From assembly GCA_002415085.1 (NCBI GenBank), contig DIBV01000011.1:1-64000 (forward strand): a DNA stretch of 64,000 nt, written 5' to 3'. The number at the start of each line of letters is the position of its first letter. The first letter of the stretch is position 1. This DNA comes from Arsukibacterium sp. UBA5043 (GTDB taxonomy: Bacteria; Pseudomonadota; Gammaproteobacteria; Enterobacterales; Alteromonadaceae). Of the stretch, positions 1 to 8,700 are shown one piece after another. A program made the position numbers and the translations under genes. Below the pieces are notes generated by a model. That model was given only the letters and a program-made list of their open reading frames with translations. It was not told where the DNA came from and made no database searches.

Positions 1-47
1 TACTTTTTATGGGTAAGAACAATGGCTACACGAACATCGGAGTTAAC

Positions 48-464
48 ATGACCGTCGATTTGTCTGATTTATTACCCCCAATTAAAAAGACTGAGTTTCA
101 GAGAAAGTTGCGCAGCTTGTTAGATCAGGACGTTGAGGGCTTTAGTTGGGAAGAGAAACTTGCCTTAATTAACTCAGAAGCATTGAAATTGGATATTGAA
201 CGCAATGCTGAACCTGAAAATAAAGGTAAACCATGGTCTGATCATGAGTTACGGCTTGTACTAAATATGGCTCCAATCCGTGATAGCGTGATGCTTCTAT
301 CGAAAGCTTTAAAAAGAGGGCACGGAAGCATTGAACAAATTTATCGCTGGGCTGGGCAAAGCCCAGACAGAATTGAGTCTGAACGATCAGATCATGCGTT
401 TGTGCAGCAAATAGTAAAAATCAGGAAAGAGCTTGGCTGGAAATCAGTTGGCGGGAACAAATAG
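48..464 (+). CDS. Hypothetical protein, cassette-type gene
   Basis: I do not recognise this 138-residue soluble protein. It has no membrane segment or metal motif; the N-terminal half is charged and helical (EEKLALINSEALKLDIERN) and the C-terminal half has a run resembling a helix-turn-helix (GHGSIEQIYRWAGQ), which is only a suggestion. I chose the ATG at 48 because a GGAG lies at 39-42 with good spacing; an in-frame ATG at 9 exists but its upstream region is almost outside the window. Its short AT-rich flanks and position at the head of a row of small unrelated same-strand genes suggest an integron-type cassette. Confidence 0.6.
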   Translation: MTVDLSDLLPPIKKTEFQRKLRSLLDQDVEGFSWEEKLALINSEALKLDIERNAEPENKGKPWSDHELRLVLNMAPIRDSVMLLSKALKRGHGSIEQIYRWAGQSPDRIESERSDHAFVQQIVKIRKELGWKSVGGNK

Positions 465-521
465 CCATTTAAAAGCCAATTTATTCGCGAGGCGCAAAAT
501 TGCTCGCTATAGAGGTAAAAA

Positions 522-764
522 ATGAATAATCCAGACATAATAATGCTCCCTTGTGACATTTGCAGCCAACAGTTTCAGTTCGGACGTCATGTTTATGATG
601 GTAAGTTTATCCCCACCTATAAATTAACTGTTTGCAGTACATGTTTTAACGGTAATCATGACGGTTGGGCACCACACTACGAACAAAAAATACTTAGTCA
701 CCTTGAAAGAAGTGGAATTAAAGTTCCTGATAGAAATGAAAATGGTTGGCTACCCCGAGAGTAG
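522..764 (+). CDS. Small zinc-ribbon-like hypothetical protein
   Basis: This encodes 80 residues of unknown function. Two Cys pairs (CDIC near residue 11 and CSTC near residue 38) have the C-x2-C...C-x2-C spacing of a zinc ribbon, so metal binding is likely, but no known family is evident. A GAGG about 8 bases before the ATG supports the start. The gene lies between two decayed attC-like spacers, so it fits a cassette payload. Partner and pathway are unknown. Confidence 0.6.
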   Translation: MNNPDIIMLPCDICSQQFQFGRHVYDGKFIPTYKLTVCSTCFNGNHDGWAPHYEQKILSHLERSGIKVPDRNENGWLPRE

Positions 765-766
765 CC

Positions 767-863
767 ATTTAACAAATTGCTTAATTTCGTTCCAGCCACA
801 AAAAAGCGTGGCCTCCACTTGACTGCCTACGCTGCGGCAGCCAATTAGCAAAACGATATATGC
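767..863 (+). repeat. attC-like integron recombination site, degenerate
   Basis: The stretch begins with ATTTAACAAATTGCTTAA, matching the R-YYY-AAC half of an attC core, and ends with TTAGCAAAACGATATATGC, the expected complementary half. GCTTAA pairs with TTAGC leaving one extra A, as attC bulges do. In between are smaller stems (CCAC/GTGG at about 797-813 and CTGC/GGCAG at about 825-840). The 3' core reads GATATAT where GTTRRRY is expected, so the site is probably weak or dead. It lies directly after one small gene and before the next, as cassette sites do. No integrase is in the window. Confidence 0.5.
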
Positions 864-894
864 CGTTGATGGATAATACTAATTGAGAGAGTTT

Positions 895-1425
895 ATGGAT
901 TTAACAACTTGGAATGACCTTGCTCCTTTACTAGCAGTATTGTCACCCATCGTAGTGATATTATTGTCTGGTCTTTGGTTCAATAAATCGTTAGAGAAAC
1001 TAAAAAGTCGATTACAAACAAGTCAGGCGATAGTTCAAAAGCGTTCTGAAATTTATACTGAAATACAAGATTCTCTCAACGACATTTACTGTTATATCAA
1101 GCGTGTAGGCAAATGGAAAACTATTACTCCAGAAGAAGTAATAGAACGAAAAAGGCTTGTAGATCAAAAGATGCATGCTACGAGACCTTTTTGGTCAAAG
1201 GGAATGCGAGATGCCTATAAAGATTTTATGGATGTATGTTTTGTGACAAACCGTGGTCATAAAATAAACGCAGGTATTGTTGCTGAAGTAGTAAAATATC
1301 AAGAGTTGGATTCGTGGAAAGATGAATTCATAGATTACTATGATGGTAGTTTCGATGAATCGAAACTTGATCAAGTAAATAATAAGCTAATGGCTGCTTT
1401 GTCAAAGGATTTCGGTGTTGAGTAG
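895..1425 (+). CDS. Membrane-anchored hypothetical protein
   Basis: This 176-residue protein has one strong N-terminal membrane helix (LLAVLSPIVVILLSGLWF), then a basic and amphipathic, probably coiled-coil region (SLEKLKSRLQTSQAIVQKRSEIYTEIQDSL) and a soluble helical C-terminus. This resembles small inner-membrane proteins with a cytosolic helical domain; no enzymatic motif is visible. I prefer the ATG at 895, preceded by GAGAG, over a TTG at 883. The stop lies 10 bases before the macro-domain ATG, so the two are probably co-transcribed and may form one two-gene cassette. Confidence 0.55.
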   Translation: MDLTTWNDLAPLLAVLSPIVVILLSGLWFNKSLEKLKSRLQTSQAIVQKRSEIYTEIQDSLNDIYCYIKRVGKWKTITPEEVIERKRLVDQKMHATRPFWSKGMRDAYKDFMDVCFVTNRGHKINAGIVAEVVKYQELDSWKDEFIDYYDGSFDESKLDQVNNKLMAALSKDFGVE

Positions 1426-1435
1426 TAAAGCCATT

Positions 1436-1951
1436 ATGACTGAATTTAAAGTAATACTGGGTGATATAACGGGCGCTAATGTTGATGTAATAGTGAACGC
1501 TGCTAAGCCTTCCTTAACAGGGGGGAGTGGTGTTGATGGCGCTATTCACAAAGCTGCCGGACCTGATGTATTGCAAGAGTGTATAGCGTTAAAACCACAT
1601 GGTGGTATTCGCTGTCCTGTAGGAGAGGCCAGAATCACTGGTCCTGGTCAGCTTCAGTGCAAGTTTATAATTCATACTGTTGGTCCTATTTACAAAGATT
1701 GCAGAGAACCAGAAGCATTTCTTAAGCAGTCGTATATAAACAGCATAGAGCTAGCTTTAAAACACAAGTGTAAATCTATTGCGTTTCCTGCTATTTCATG
1801 TGGGAAGTATGGCTATCCTCATGACGAAGCAATAGATATAGCTTTTTCATCATTAAATCCATATTTAGGTCGTGGTATTCAAGTTTACTTTTATGTATTT
1901 GATAGAGACTTATACCTAAAATATTTAAATAAATTAAGCTCAATCGAATAA
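1436..1951 (+). CDS. Macro-domain protein (ADP-ribose binding or hydrolase)
   Basis: The 171 residues are a stand-alone macro domain. Family signatures appear in order: GDITGANVDVIVNAA at the N-terminus, GGSGVDGAIHKAAG (ADP-ribose loop), PVGEARITGPG, IIHTVGP and AFPAISCGKYGYP. This order matches the YmdB/MacroD branch, whose members bind ADP-ribose or remove mono-ADP-ribose or O-acetyl groups. The usual VNAANxxL is VNAAKPSL here, so the conserved Asn before the loop is Lys, which may affect catalysis. The start is the ATG matching the canonical N-terminus. It follows a membrane-protein gene and is followed by a half attC, so it appears to be the last cassette; phage defence by ADP-ribose chemistry is speculation. 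Confidence 0.85.
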   Translation: MTEFKVILGDITGANVDVIVNAAKPSLTGGSGVDGAIHKAAGPDVLQECIALKPHGGIRCPVGEARITGPGQLQCKFIIHTVGPIYKDCREPEAFLKQSYINSIELALKHKCKSIAFPAISCGKYGYPHDEAIDIAFSSLNPYLGRGIQVYFYVFDRDLYLKYLNKLSSIE

Positions 1952-1954
1952 AGC

Positions 1955-1980
1955 ATATAACAAGCGCAGTAATTTCGCGT
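1955..1980 (+). repeat. Half attC-like site, truncated
   Basis: ATATAACAAGCGCAG, four bases after the macro-domain stop, matches the 5' half of attC sites (compare the TATAACAA start of Vibrio repeats). I see no 3' complement of the type TGCGCTTGTTA before the mcrC end at 2047. The array therefore seems to have been cut off by the rearrangement that placed mcrBC here. Confidence 0.35.
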
Positions 1981-2046
1981 AATTAATTACAGATGAAGTC
2001 GTATTCATCAAGATGGTCAGCAAAGAGGCGGTAAACAAGTATTTCT

Positions 2047-3333
2047 TTAAAGGTTTATTGAGCAAATATCGGTAACTAAATCATAAGGCACCACATGCAA
2101 TTTTAAGCTGGCATGGTACTCAAAACACGGTAACGGGACCGAGAGCATGTGATGCCGTGGATAGATCAAATACAGCTCACCTTTGCCTTGTAGATACTTC
2201 TCGCCATAAGCAAAAAGTTGGTACATGTCGGCTTGGCTTAAATTATATTTCTGTTTTGTATTGTCCTGATTTTGATCAAGCAACTTCCACTTTGTATCCA
2301 TCACAGTTACAACGCGGGCTTGGTCATACACAACAATGTCTGGCTTCAACTTAAACCATTTTTCATCTCTATGTGTGACCAGGCTCAGATTGGCTACCTG
2401 CGATCTCAAACGAAATCCCGCAGGCAATTTACGAGCAAGCTGCTTCGCGACATATCGCTCGAACAGCTGCTCCATCGGAAACAGAAAGGATAAGCCTTTA
2501 TAATTGCCCACCATCGCGATTGGTGATTGATAACTAAGAATAAGCTCACACCAGGGTTTTAAAGGACGATAATGGGCAATACTTCGATCATCCTTCCAAG
2601 CTCTAAAATCTAGCGCAAAGTTGCTCGATTCTTTGATGTCATGGAACACAAATAACAGTTCTCTGGCTAGCCGCTGATTCGCATTTGAGCTGGACCATTT
2701 GAGCACTTGCTTAAGCGCAGAGTGCAATAATCTATTTTCAGCTCTATCGGGGCTATAAACGTCATGCGAAACATGGAAGTAATGTTGCCGACCAGGCCGC
2801 TGCCTTATTTGCTTAGACACATGTAACTGGCCCTTAAGGAAAGGTGATTCACGCTCAACCCGTTGATACTCATTTCTAATGCCTTGCCTAACTAACTTAG
2901 CGACAGCATGCAAAAAGTGACTAATCAATAACTCGTACAGCGGCTGTTGTAACAATTGCAGATGCGACTGTTGAAACTCTTGCAACTTCAAGCCTTCAAC
3001 ACTGGCTAACATTTTCAGCAGTACTTTACGCCCACTCACTGTGTCACTACTATCAGTAGATGTTTTAGGTAAAACTTCAATACGAGTAAAACACGGCGTT
3101 TCAAGCACCCCAACATAGTTCAACACTTGCAAAGCAAGTGCTCTTCCATGGCGTTTTACTTTCACCAAGTCCAGCTGGCTGTCGCCATTGCCGATACCGT
3201 TTACCATCAACCAGTCAAAAGCACTTTTGGGAATTGAATGGCAATCAATATTGCTAAAGTCACCGCCATTAATTAAAAGGCCAAACTCCCGCACAGTGAC
3301 ATTATTAACTTTCGACTGAATCATAAATGCCAA
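2047..3333 (-). CDS. mcrC: McrC, nuclease subunit of 5-methylcytosine restriction system
   Basis: McrC cuts DNA as the partner of the McrB GTPase, which recognises modified cytosine. The 428 residues show the usual McrC layout: an N-terminal DUF2357-like part, then a C-terminal PD-(D/E)xK nuclease, with PD at residues 331-332 and DTK at 346-348 (KLKPDIVVYDQ...VMDTKWKLL). The length fits the family. The start at 3333 overlaps the mcrB end by 29 bases, implying translational coupling; an alternative ATG is three codons downstream. Catalytic residues are intact, so it is probably functional. It would limit incoming modified DNA and sets it apart from the type I system next door. Confidence 0.93.
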   Translation of the reverse strand: MAFMIQSKVNNVTVREFGLLINGGDFSNIDCHSIPKSAFDWLMVNGIGNGDSQLDLVKVKRHGRALALQVLNYVGVLETPCFTRIEVLPKTSTDSSDTVSGRKVLLKMLASVEGLKLQEFQQSHLQLLQQPLYELLISHFLHAVAKLVRQGIRNEYQRVERESPFLKGQLHVSKQIRQRPGRQHYFHVSHDVYSPDRAENRLLHSALKQVLKWSSSNANQRLARELLFVFHDIKESSNFALDFRAWKDDRSIAHYRPLKPWCELILSYQSPIAMVGNYKGLSFLFPMEQLFERYVAKQLARKLPAGFRLRSQVANLSLVTHRDEKWFKLKPDIVVYDQARVVTVMDTKWKLLDQNQDNTKQKYNLSQADMYQLFAYGEKYLQGKGELYLIYPRHHMLSVPLPCFEYHASLKLHVVPYDLVTDICSINL

Positions 3334-5512
3334 TGTATGCTTCTGGTGTCATTAACGCTGCAATATTACGCTGAAAAGGCCGAAAACCATTTGCCTGCCA
3401 GTCATTGCCCATCAGTTTTAACACTGTGGCATCTGAGTACTTTTCGTTGACGAACCTTAACGTAGCATCAGTCTTCAGATGATCGCCTAACACTTGTCCT
3501 ACCCGCTCCCAATCCTCAAAAAAATACTCTTCCAGCAAAGGTAAAATTTCCAGTTCAAAAATTCGCGCCAAGCGCTCTATCTTTGGATCGTTCCTTAAAG
3601 GCATGAAAAAGCTGTGACCAATAGTGTGTTCACGGTCATACAGTAATTCAATACGCTGGTTAATAGTGTGCAGCATGTTGGTGATATCTATTCCTTCAAC
3701 ATCGATACCTGCCAGCAACTCAGGTTGTGGCATTATTTCTTTAAATTCAAACCGGCGACGAAGAGCAATATCGACCTGGGCCAAGGATTTGTCTGCGGTA
3801 TTCATGGTGCCAACAATATAAAGGTTCGATGGCACCGTGAAAGGCTCCTTTGAATAGGGCAACTTAACCGACAGGGATTCTTTAGCACCAGCCCGCTTTG
3901 TAGGTTCGATTAAGGTAATTAACTCACCAAAGATGTTTGAAATATTACCGCGATTAATTTCATCGATTATCAGTACATAGGGTTCAGGGTTGGCTATTGG
4001 CTCTCTTTTCACTACATCATCAGAATAGGCTTTTAAACCAAAATGTTTTTTCAGATAAAGCAGAAACCCTTCAACATAAGACGTGTTATAAATTTCCTGT
4101 TTTGAACCGGTAAGATATAGCTTCTTTACGTTGGCAATTGACGCCACATATTTTGGGTCAGTGCTTTCTGTTGCGTGAGGGAATACCCTAAACGTTAAAC
4201 CACCAGAGTATTCAATTTCAAATTTCTTTCCCCTGACAGTTTCCATTTGAATACGCTCATCGGCTTCTTCAGAGGCCTGCTGCAACCCCAATATGGCGGC
4301 TTCAAAATCATCTACAGATATGGCATCAGAATAACTTGAACTCGCCCGCTCACATATGGTTTTAAATACGCCAGGCGCAACACTGTAAGACAATGCGCTG
4401 CCTTCACTGCCCGCCTTTAAGCCCTCAACAAAGTCTTCATAGCTAAAGCTCTGATGAAAGGTTACAAAGCTAATATGATGGCTGGCAACCAGCTCGTCAA
4501 ACCTTGCCTTTAATAAGCTACGGTTATCAGAATGCTCTGCAAGATAGCCAGGGTCAATAATGGCAAGGGCTTCGTCAATGGTGTTAAAGGTTTTGCCGGT
4601 GCCTGGTGGCCCGTACAGAATTTTATTAAGGCTCTTAAAATTCTGACCTTCCTTAGTCACGGTATACCCCTGTTTTGGCTCTTCCACCACATCAATGGTG
4701 CTTGGCACGGCTTTCTTCCATTTGGTCTTTAGCGGCTCTACGTAATAGTCGAGATCTGCAGTGCCGTATTCAACCTGAAATTGCTTTCTAAGTGCTAACA
4801 GCCTCGCGTCTATCTCACTCGCCAACATTGATGAATACTGCTTAGTACTGACATGTCCAAGGTGCAGCAGAATTGAGCGCCGGTCTGTTTTACCAAAAAT
4901 GCGTTCATTAAAGTCGGGGAAGAATAAAAACAGCAGCATATGGCGTAACTGCCGGTTTTCATTCTCAGGAATGGACTCTAGCCACTCTGCAAAACGCTGG
5001 TGATCGTTAAATAACTCAGACCGCTGTTGCTGATTAAGCTTTAAAAGTGCTTCAGTAATACGAATGCAGTAAACGAGCTCGCGCCAACGTCCGGTATTAT
5101 AGGCCGTTCCGGCGCTGCCAACACCTGTAAGTGCATCATCTGATAAATACTGTGCACTTCTCTGAGGATCTATCTGAAAACCACTCCAGGAAAATACACG
5201 TTCAATACTTTGTCGTTTTGAAGCCGGGCCAGTATTGCTAGGACATAAAAACATAAACCACAGCATTTCCGCTGCCAATACTTTTACCTCGGAAGATACA
5301 CTGGCAAGCTGGCCTTCAAGCTTTCCAAAAAAGTCACCGTTCCCTGCATCTGGGTTATCAATAAAGCAGTGAATAAGCTCAGCACAATACTCACTGGTCC
5401 AGACTACGTTATCGGTCAACAGCGATTTACCTTGCAACAAACAGCGCTGTTGAAACTCTTTTGCGTTTGCAATCAGATGCGTTGAGTTCATTTCTCCACA
5501 AAATCTGGCCAT
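3305..5512 (-). CDS. mcrB: McrB, AAA+ GTPase subunit of 5-methylcytosine restriction system
   Basis: McrB binds modified DNA and uses GTP to drive translocation and activate McrC. The AAA+ core is clear: Walker A GPPGTGKT at residues 301-308, Walker B VLIIDEINRG at about 513-522, the McrB signature GTMNTADKS at 568-576 and an arginine-rich RRRFEF sensor segment. The first 290 residues are a DNA-recognition region I cannot assign to a known reader domain, so the target modification is not readable from sequence. At 735 residues it is longer than E. coli McrB. An AGGA sits about 5 bases before the ATG. It is first in a two-gene operon with mcrC. Confidence 0.93.
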   Translation of the reverse strand: MARFCGEMNSTHLIANAKEFQQRCLLQGKSLLTDNVVWTSEYCAELIHCFIDNPDAGNGDFFGKLEGQLASVSSEVKVLAAEMLWFMFLCPSNTGPASKRQSIERVFSWSGFQIDPQRSAQYLSDDALTGVGSAGTAYNTGRWRELVYCIRITEALLKLNQQQRSELFNDHQRFAEWLESIPENENRQLRHMLLFLFFPDFNERIFGKTDRRSILLHLGHVSTKQYSSMLASEIDARLLALRKQFQVEYGTADLDYYVEPLKTKWKKAVPSTIDVVEEPKQGYTVTKEGQNFKSLNKILYGPPGTGKTFNTIDEALAIIDPGYLAEHSDNRSLLKARFDELVASHHISFVTFHQSFSYEDFVEGLKAGSEGSALSYSVAPGVFKTICERASSSYSDAISVDDFEAAILGLQQASEEADERIQMETVRGKKFEIEYSGGLTFRVFPHATESTDPKYVASIANVKKLYLTGSKQEIYNTSYVEGFLLYLKKHFGLKAYSDDVVKREPIANPEPYVLIIDEINRGNISNIFGELITLIEPTKRAGAKESLSVKLPYSKEPFTVPSNLYIVGTMNTADKSLAQVDIALRRRFEFKEIMPQPELLAGIDVEGIDITNMLHTINQRIELLYDREHTIGHSFFMPLRNDPKIERLARIFELEILPLLEEYFFEDWERVGQVLGDHLKTDATLRFVNEKYSDATVLKLMGNDWQANGFRPFQRNIAALMTPEAYIGIYDSVES

Positions 5513-5615
5513 GGGTTCCTTAAAAAACTAATTCAATAATAAGAACAATATTAGTGATGTAATACTTCAGCACTAGCAAAATCAGAGCGATTTCAACCAA
5601 GTCTTGCCAGCAACC

Positions 5616-5699
5616 TTACCTCGGTTCGCAACTAAGCACACCTTGGTAGGCAGCAATTATTGCGGCGCCCTGGTGGTAGATATCAACGGTTTTGCTCAT
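5616..5699 (-). CDS. Candidate 27-residue ORF after hsdR
   Basis: Two bases after the hsdR stop an ATG opens a short frame, MSKTVDIYHQGAAIIAAYQG..., ending at a TAA after 27 codons. The tight spacing would allow re-initiation by ribosomes finishing hsdR. No family is recognised and it has no clear Shine-Dalgarno of its own beyond the hsdR end. It could be a small accessory peptide, the stub of a lost downstream gene, or chance. Confidence 0.25.
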   Translation of the reverse strand: MSKTVDIYHQGAAIIAAYQGVLSCEPR

Positions 5700-5701
5700 G
5701 G

Positions 5702-8700
5702 CTAGCCAGTTTTTCTATTACTGGCTGATCTGCGGGCTTCCTGTTTAATACTTTCAAGCAGCTCCTCATCCGTCTTTAGTCTTAGCTCGTTACCTTTGAT
5801 ATTAGTTTTTAAATTGCGTTGGTATTTCCTTTGAAGTTGCGGCACTAATTTAGCGTACACTTTGGCTACGTCATCCCAAAAGCACAAAAATCCGCTTCTT
5901 AACACTGGATACACGGTGAAAAATGCGCTGACACTACCACCGCATTTAATCAGCAGATCAATATCGATACTACCCGCTTTAATCTCAAGGACATCTACGT
6001 GAACCTTCAACGAGTTTGCTGCCACCGGAAGATATTCAACCAGCTGATGATTGATTGAAGTTACAAGGTCAATGGCGAACTCTTCCGACCAAGCGCCAAA
6101 CTCTTCATCAAGCACTAGTTTGGCCGAGCCAATGGCTAATTTTTCAATTTGAAAGTCCGGATCAACCACCAAAGCGGATACATCCGATATGCCTTTAATG
6201 CGATCTCTAATGTCACTAACATTAGGTGTATCGAATAAGCCAAACACACCTTCGAAGTGAATATCTGAAAATGGCGGCTTTGCCAGTTGCGCCGGGCTCA
6301 TCACGCCGTTCTGCGTAAGATAATCGATGATAGTGTTTACAAACTGCTGCTGCTGCGGGTTAAATCTGGCGCTATCGAGGTAATCAGCAAAGGCCGCTTT
6401 GGCGGCACCACGATCCAGCCCCACCAGTTCCCGCACAAATTCACCAACGCTTTTATCAGGATGAATGGTTTTATTGTACTGATCTAAATCGGCTATGCCG
6501 CTGGCTTCAAATAGCTTGTAATCCAGCTGCTGCAAATCGAGCCTGGTGATTGCTTGATTGCGCTTAATTCGCTGTATGGTTAAGTCATCTTCATGCGCGC
6601 GGATATAGGCTTCAACCTTTTTGCGATACAGGGCCAGACTTGAATCAGTAGAAAACTCATACACACCATCATTTTCATGCACTTCCAGCAATTGATCCTG
6701 AAAGTTAGTAAATACAATGCCGGTACTTTCTTTTTCGATAAAACGCATTAATAAGCGCAGCTTTAGCCGGGTCTTTTCTAAATCTTGCAGTGATACATCG
6801 GTCCAGAAGTTGGCACTCTGTACATACTGGATCCATTCCAGCTGCGCCATTACTGCAGGCACACTGGCTTTGCTCTCCAGCTTTGCCGCTATTTGATTCA
6901 GCTTGTCACGATAAAAATCCGAAATGCCGGTTTTATTCACCAGTGCCAATTGCATGGTAAGCAGCAATTGGTCAAACCGCAGTGACAATTCCTCTTCTTT
7001 TTCCTCGGGGATCAGCGGCGTAGCTTCACTGGGCAATATCGCAATTTGCTTTTCCAGCTCAGCCAAATGTTCATTAGTTAAATGATGCCATATTGCACTT
7101 TGTTGATACTTTTCAACTAACTGGCGTTTAGCACGCACAATAAAGTTATCCAGTTTCATGCCGGCAACGCGGTGCTGTAAGATGCGAATATTGTACTGCT
7201 GGTAGTTGCTACCAAAGTCACCAAATTCAGGTTTATCTTTAAGCCGTTGCGACAACTGCAAGCGGCTTTCAAAAATAGCTTGCGACAAGCTTTTACTCAG
7301 GTTGTCTTTTGCCCCTTCGGGGTTCATTTCAAAGTATTCAAAGTTCTTACAACAATCAAACACCTTAAAAAATTGTTTGGGTTCACCGGGGCCAAATAAG
7401 TCTTCACATAAACGGGTACCACGCCCCAGCATCTGCATAAACTTAACTTTAGATTTGATCACCTTAAAGAACATCAGGTTAACCACTTCCGGCACGTCTA
7501 TACCGGTATCAAGCATATCTACCGACACCGCAATGCTTAACGGCAAGTTGGGATCTGCTGGTTTCTTTTCACCTTTAAACTTATCAATCAGCGTATCGGC
7601 GTACTTTTCTTTGTAGGTTATAACCCGGGCAAACTTACCTTTGTAACTGGGGTAATTGGCATTAATACGTTCAACAATAAACTCGGCGTGATCGTTATTA
7701 GCGGCAAATATAATGGTTTTACCCAAACGGATACCGCCAGCAACCTTAACCCCACGCTCCATCAGCACCTGCAGCGCCTTATCAACAGTATCTTTGTTGA
7801 ACAGAAACTTGTTTACCTCAGATGGCAGTACTTCTTCTTTGCCCTCCAACTGTTCTTTGCTTTCCCACTCTTCTTTGTCTGCTACAGATAAGTCTGCGTA
7901 CTTAATGCCTTTACGAATAAAGCCCAGCTCTATTTTTACATCTTTTGGAGGCACTAACACCTTGTCGGCGATAGCTTCATTTAACTCATAAGCAAATGTG
8001 GGGTCATTTTCCGGCTGCTCGAAAATATCATAGGTATTTTTATCTAACTCCGCTTTTGGGGTCGCCGTTAACCCCAATAACAACGAATCAAAATAGTCGA
8101 AAATGTAGCGGTATTTTTTATATACCGAGCGGTGTGCTTCATCGACTATTACCAAATCGAAATGGCCGACACCAAACAACCGGCTATCGGGTGCCGCACT
8201 GAGCAGCCCCATCATAGTTGGGTAAGTAGAAAGATATACCCGCCCTTTTAGCTGCGAAGTACCGCCGGATAGAATCTCCGGCGAGCTTTTTGGCAGTAAT
8301 TTAGAGAACTCCTTTTTTGCCTGATTCACCAACGCATTGCGGTCGGCCAAAAACAAGGTGTTTTTTACCAGGCCGGCGCGCATGAGTACGTCAACCAAGG
8401 CAATAGTGGTGCGGGTTTTACCGGTGCCTGTAGCCATAACTAATAAGGCTTTGCGCTGTTTTTCTACATCAAACTGTTGGCATACCGATTCTATAGCTAA
8501 ACGCTGATAAGGCCTGCCCTTGCCAGCAATATTGGTGTCCAAGTCTACTGAGAGTTGCTTTTTCTCCTGACCTTTCTGGGGGCGCCTGTTTATCAGGCGC
8601 TGCATTTCATCCTGATTTAAAAAGCCCTGCACCAAACGGGGTGGGTATTGGCAATCGTCCCAAAAATGAATTTCGTAACCATTGGTGTAGTAAATCAGCG

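Noticed and set aside
5581-5660. tRNA-like cloverleaf in the spacer between mcrB and hsdR
   Set aside because: CGGTTCGCAA resembles a T-loop but the acceptor and anticodon stems do not pair.
7206-7616. 136-codon plus-strand frame within hsdR
   Set aside because: It is antisense to a strongly conserved gene and has no domain or start signal.
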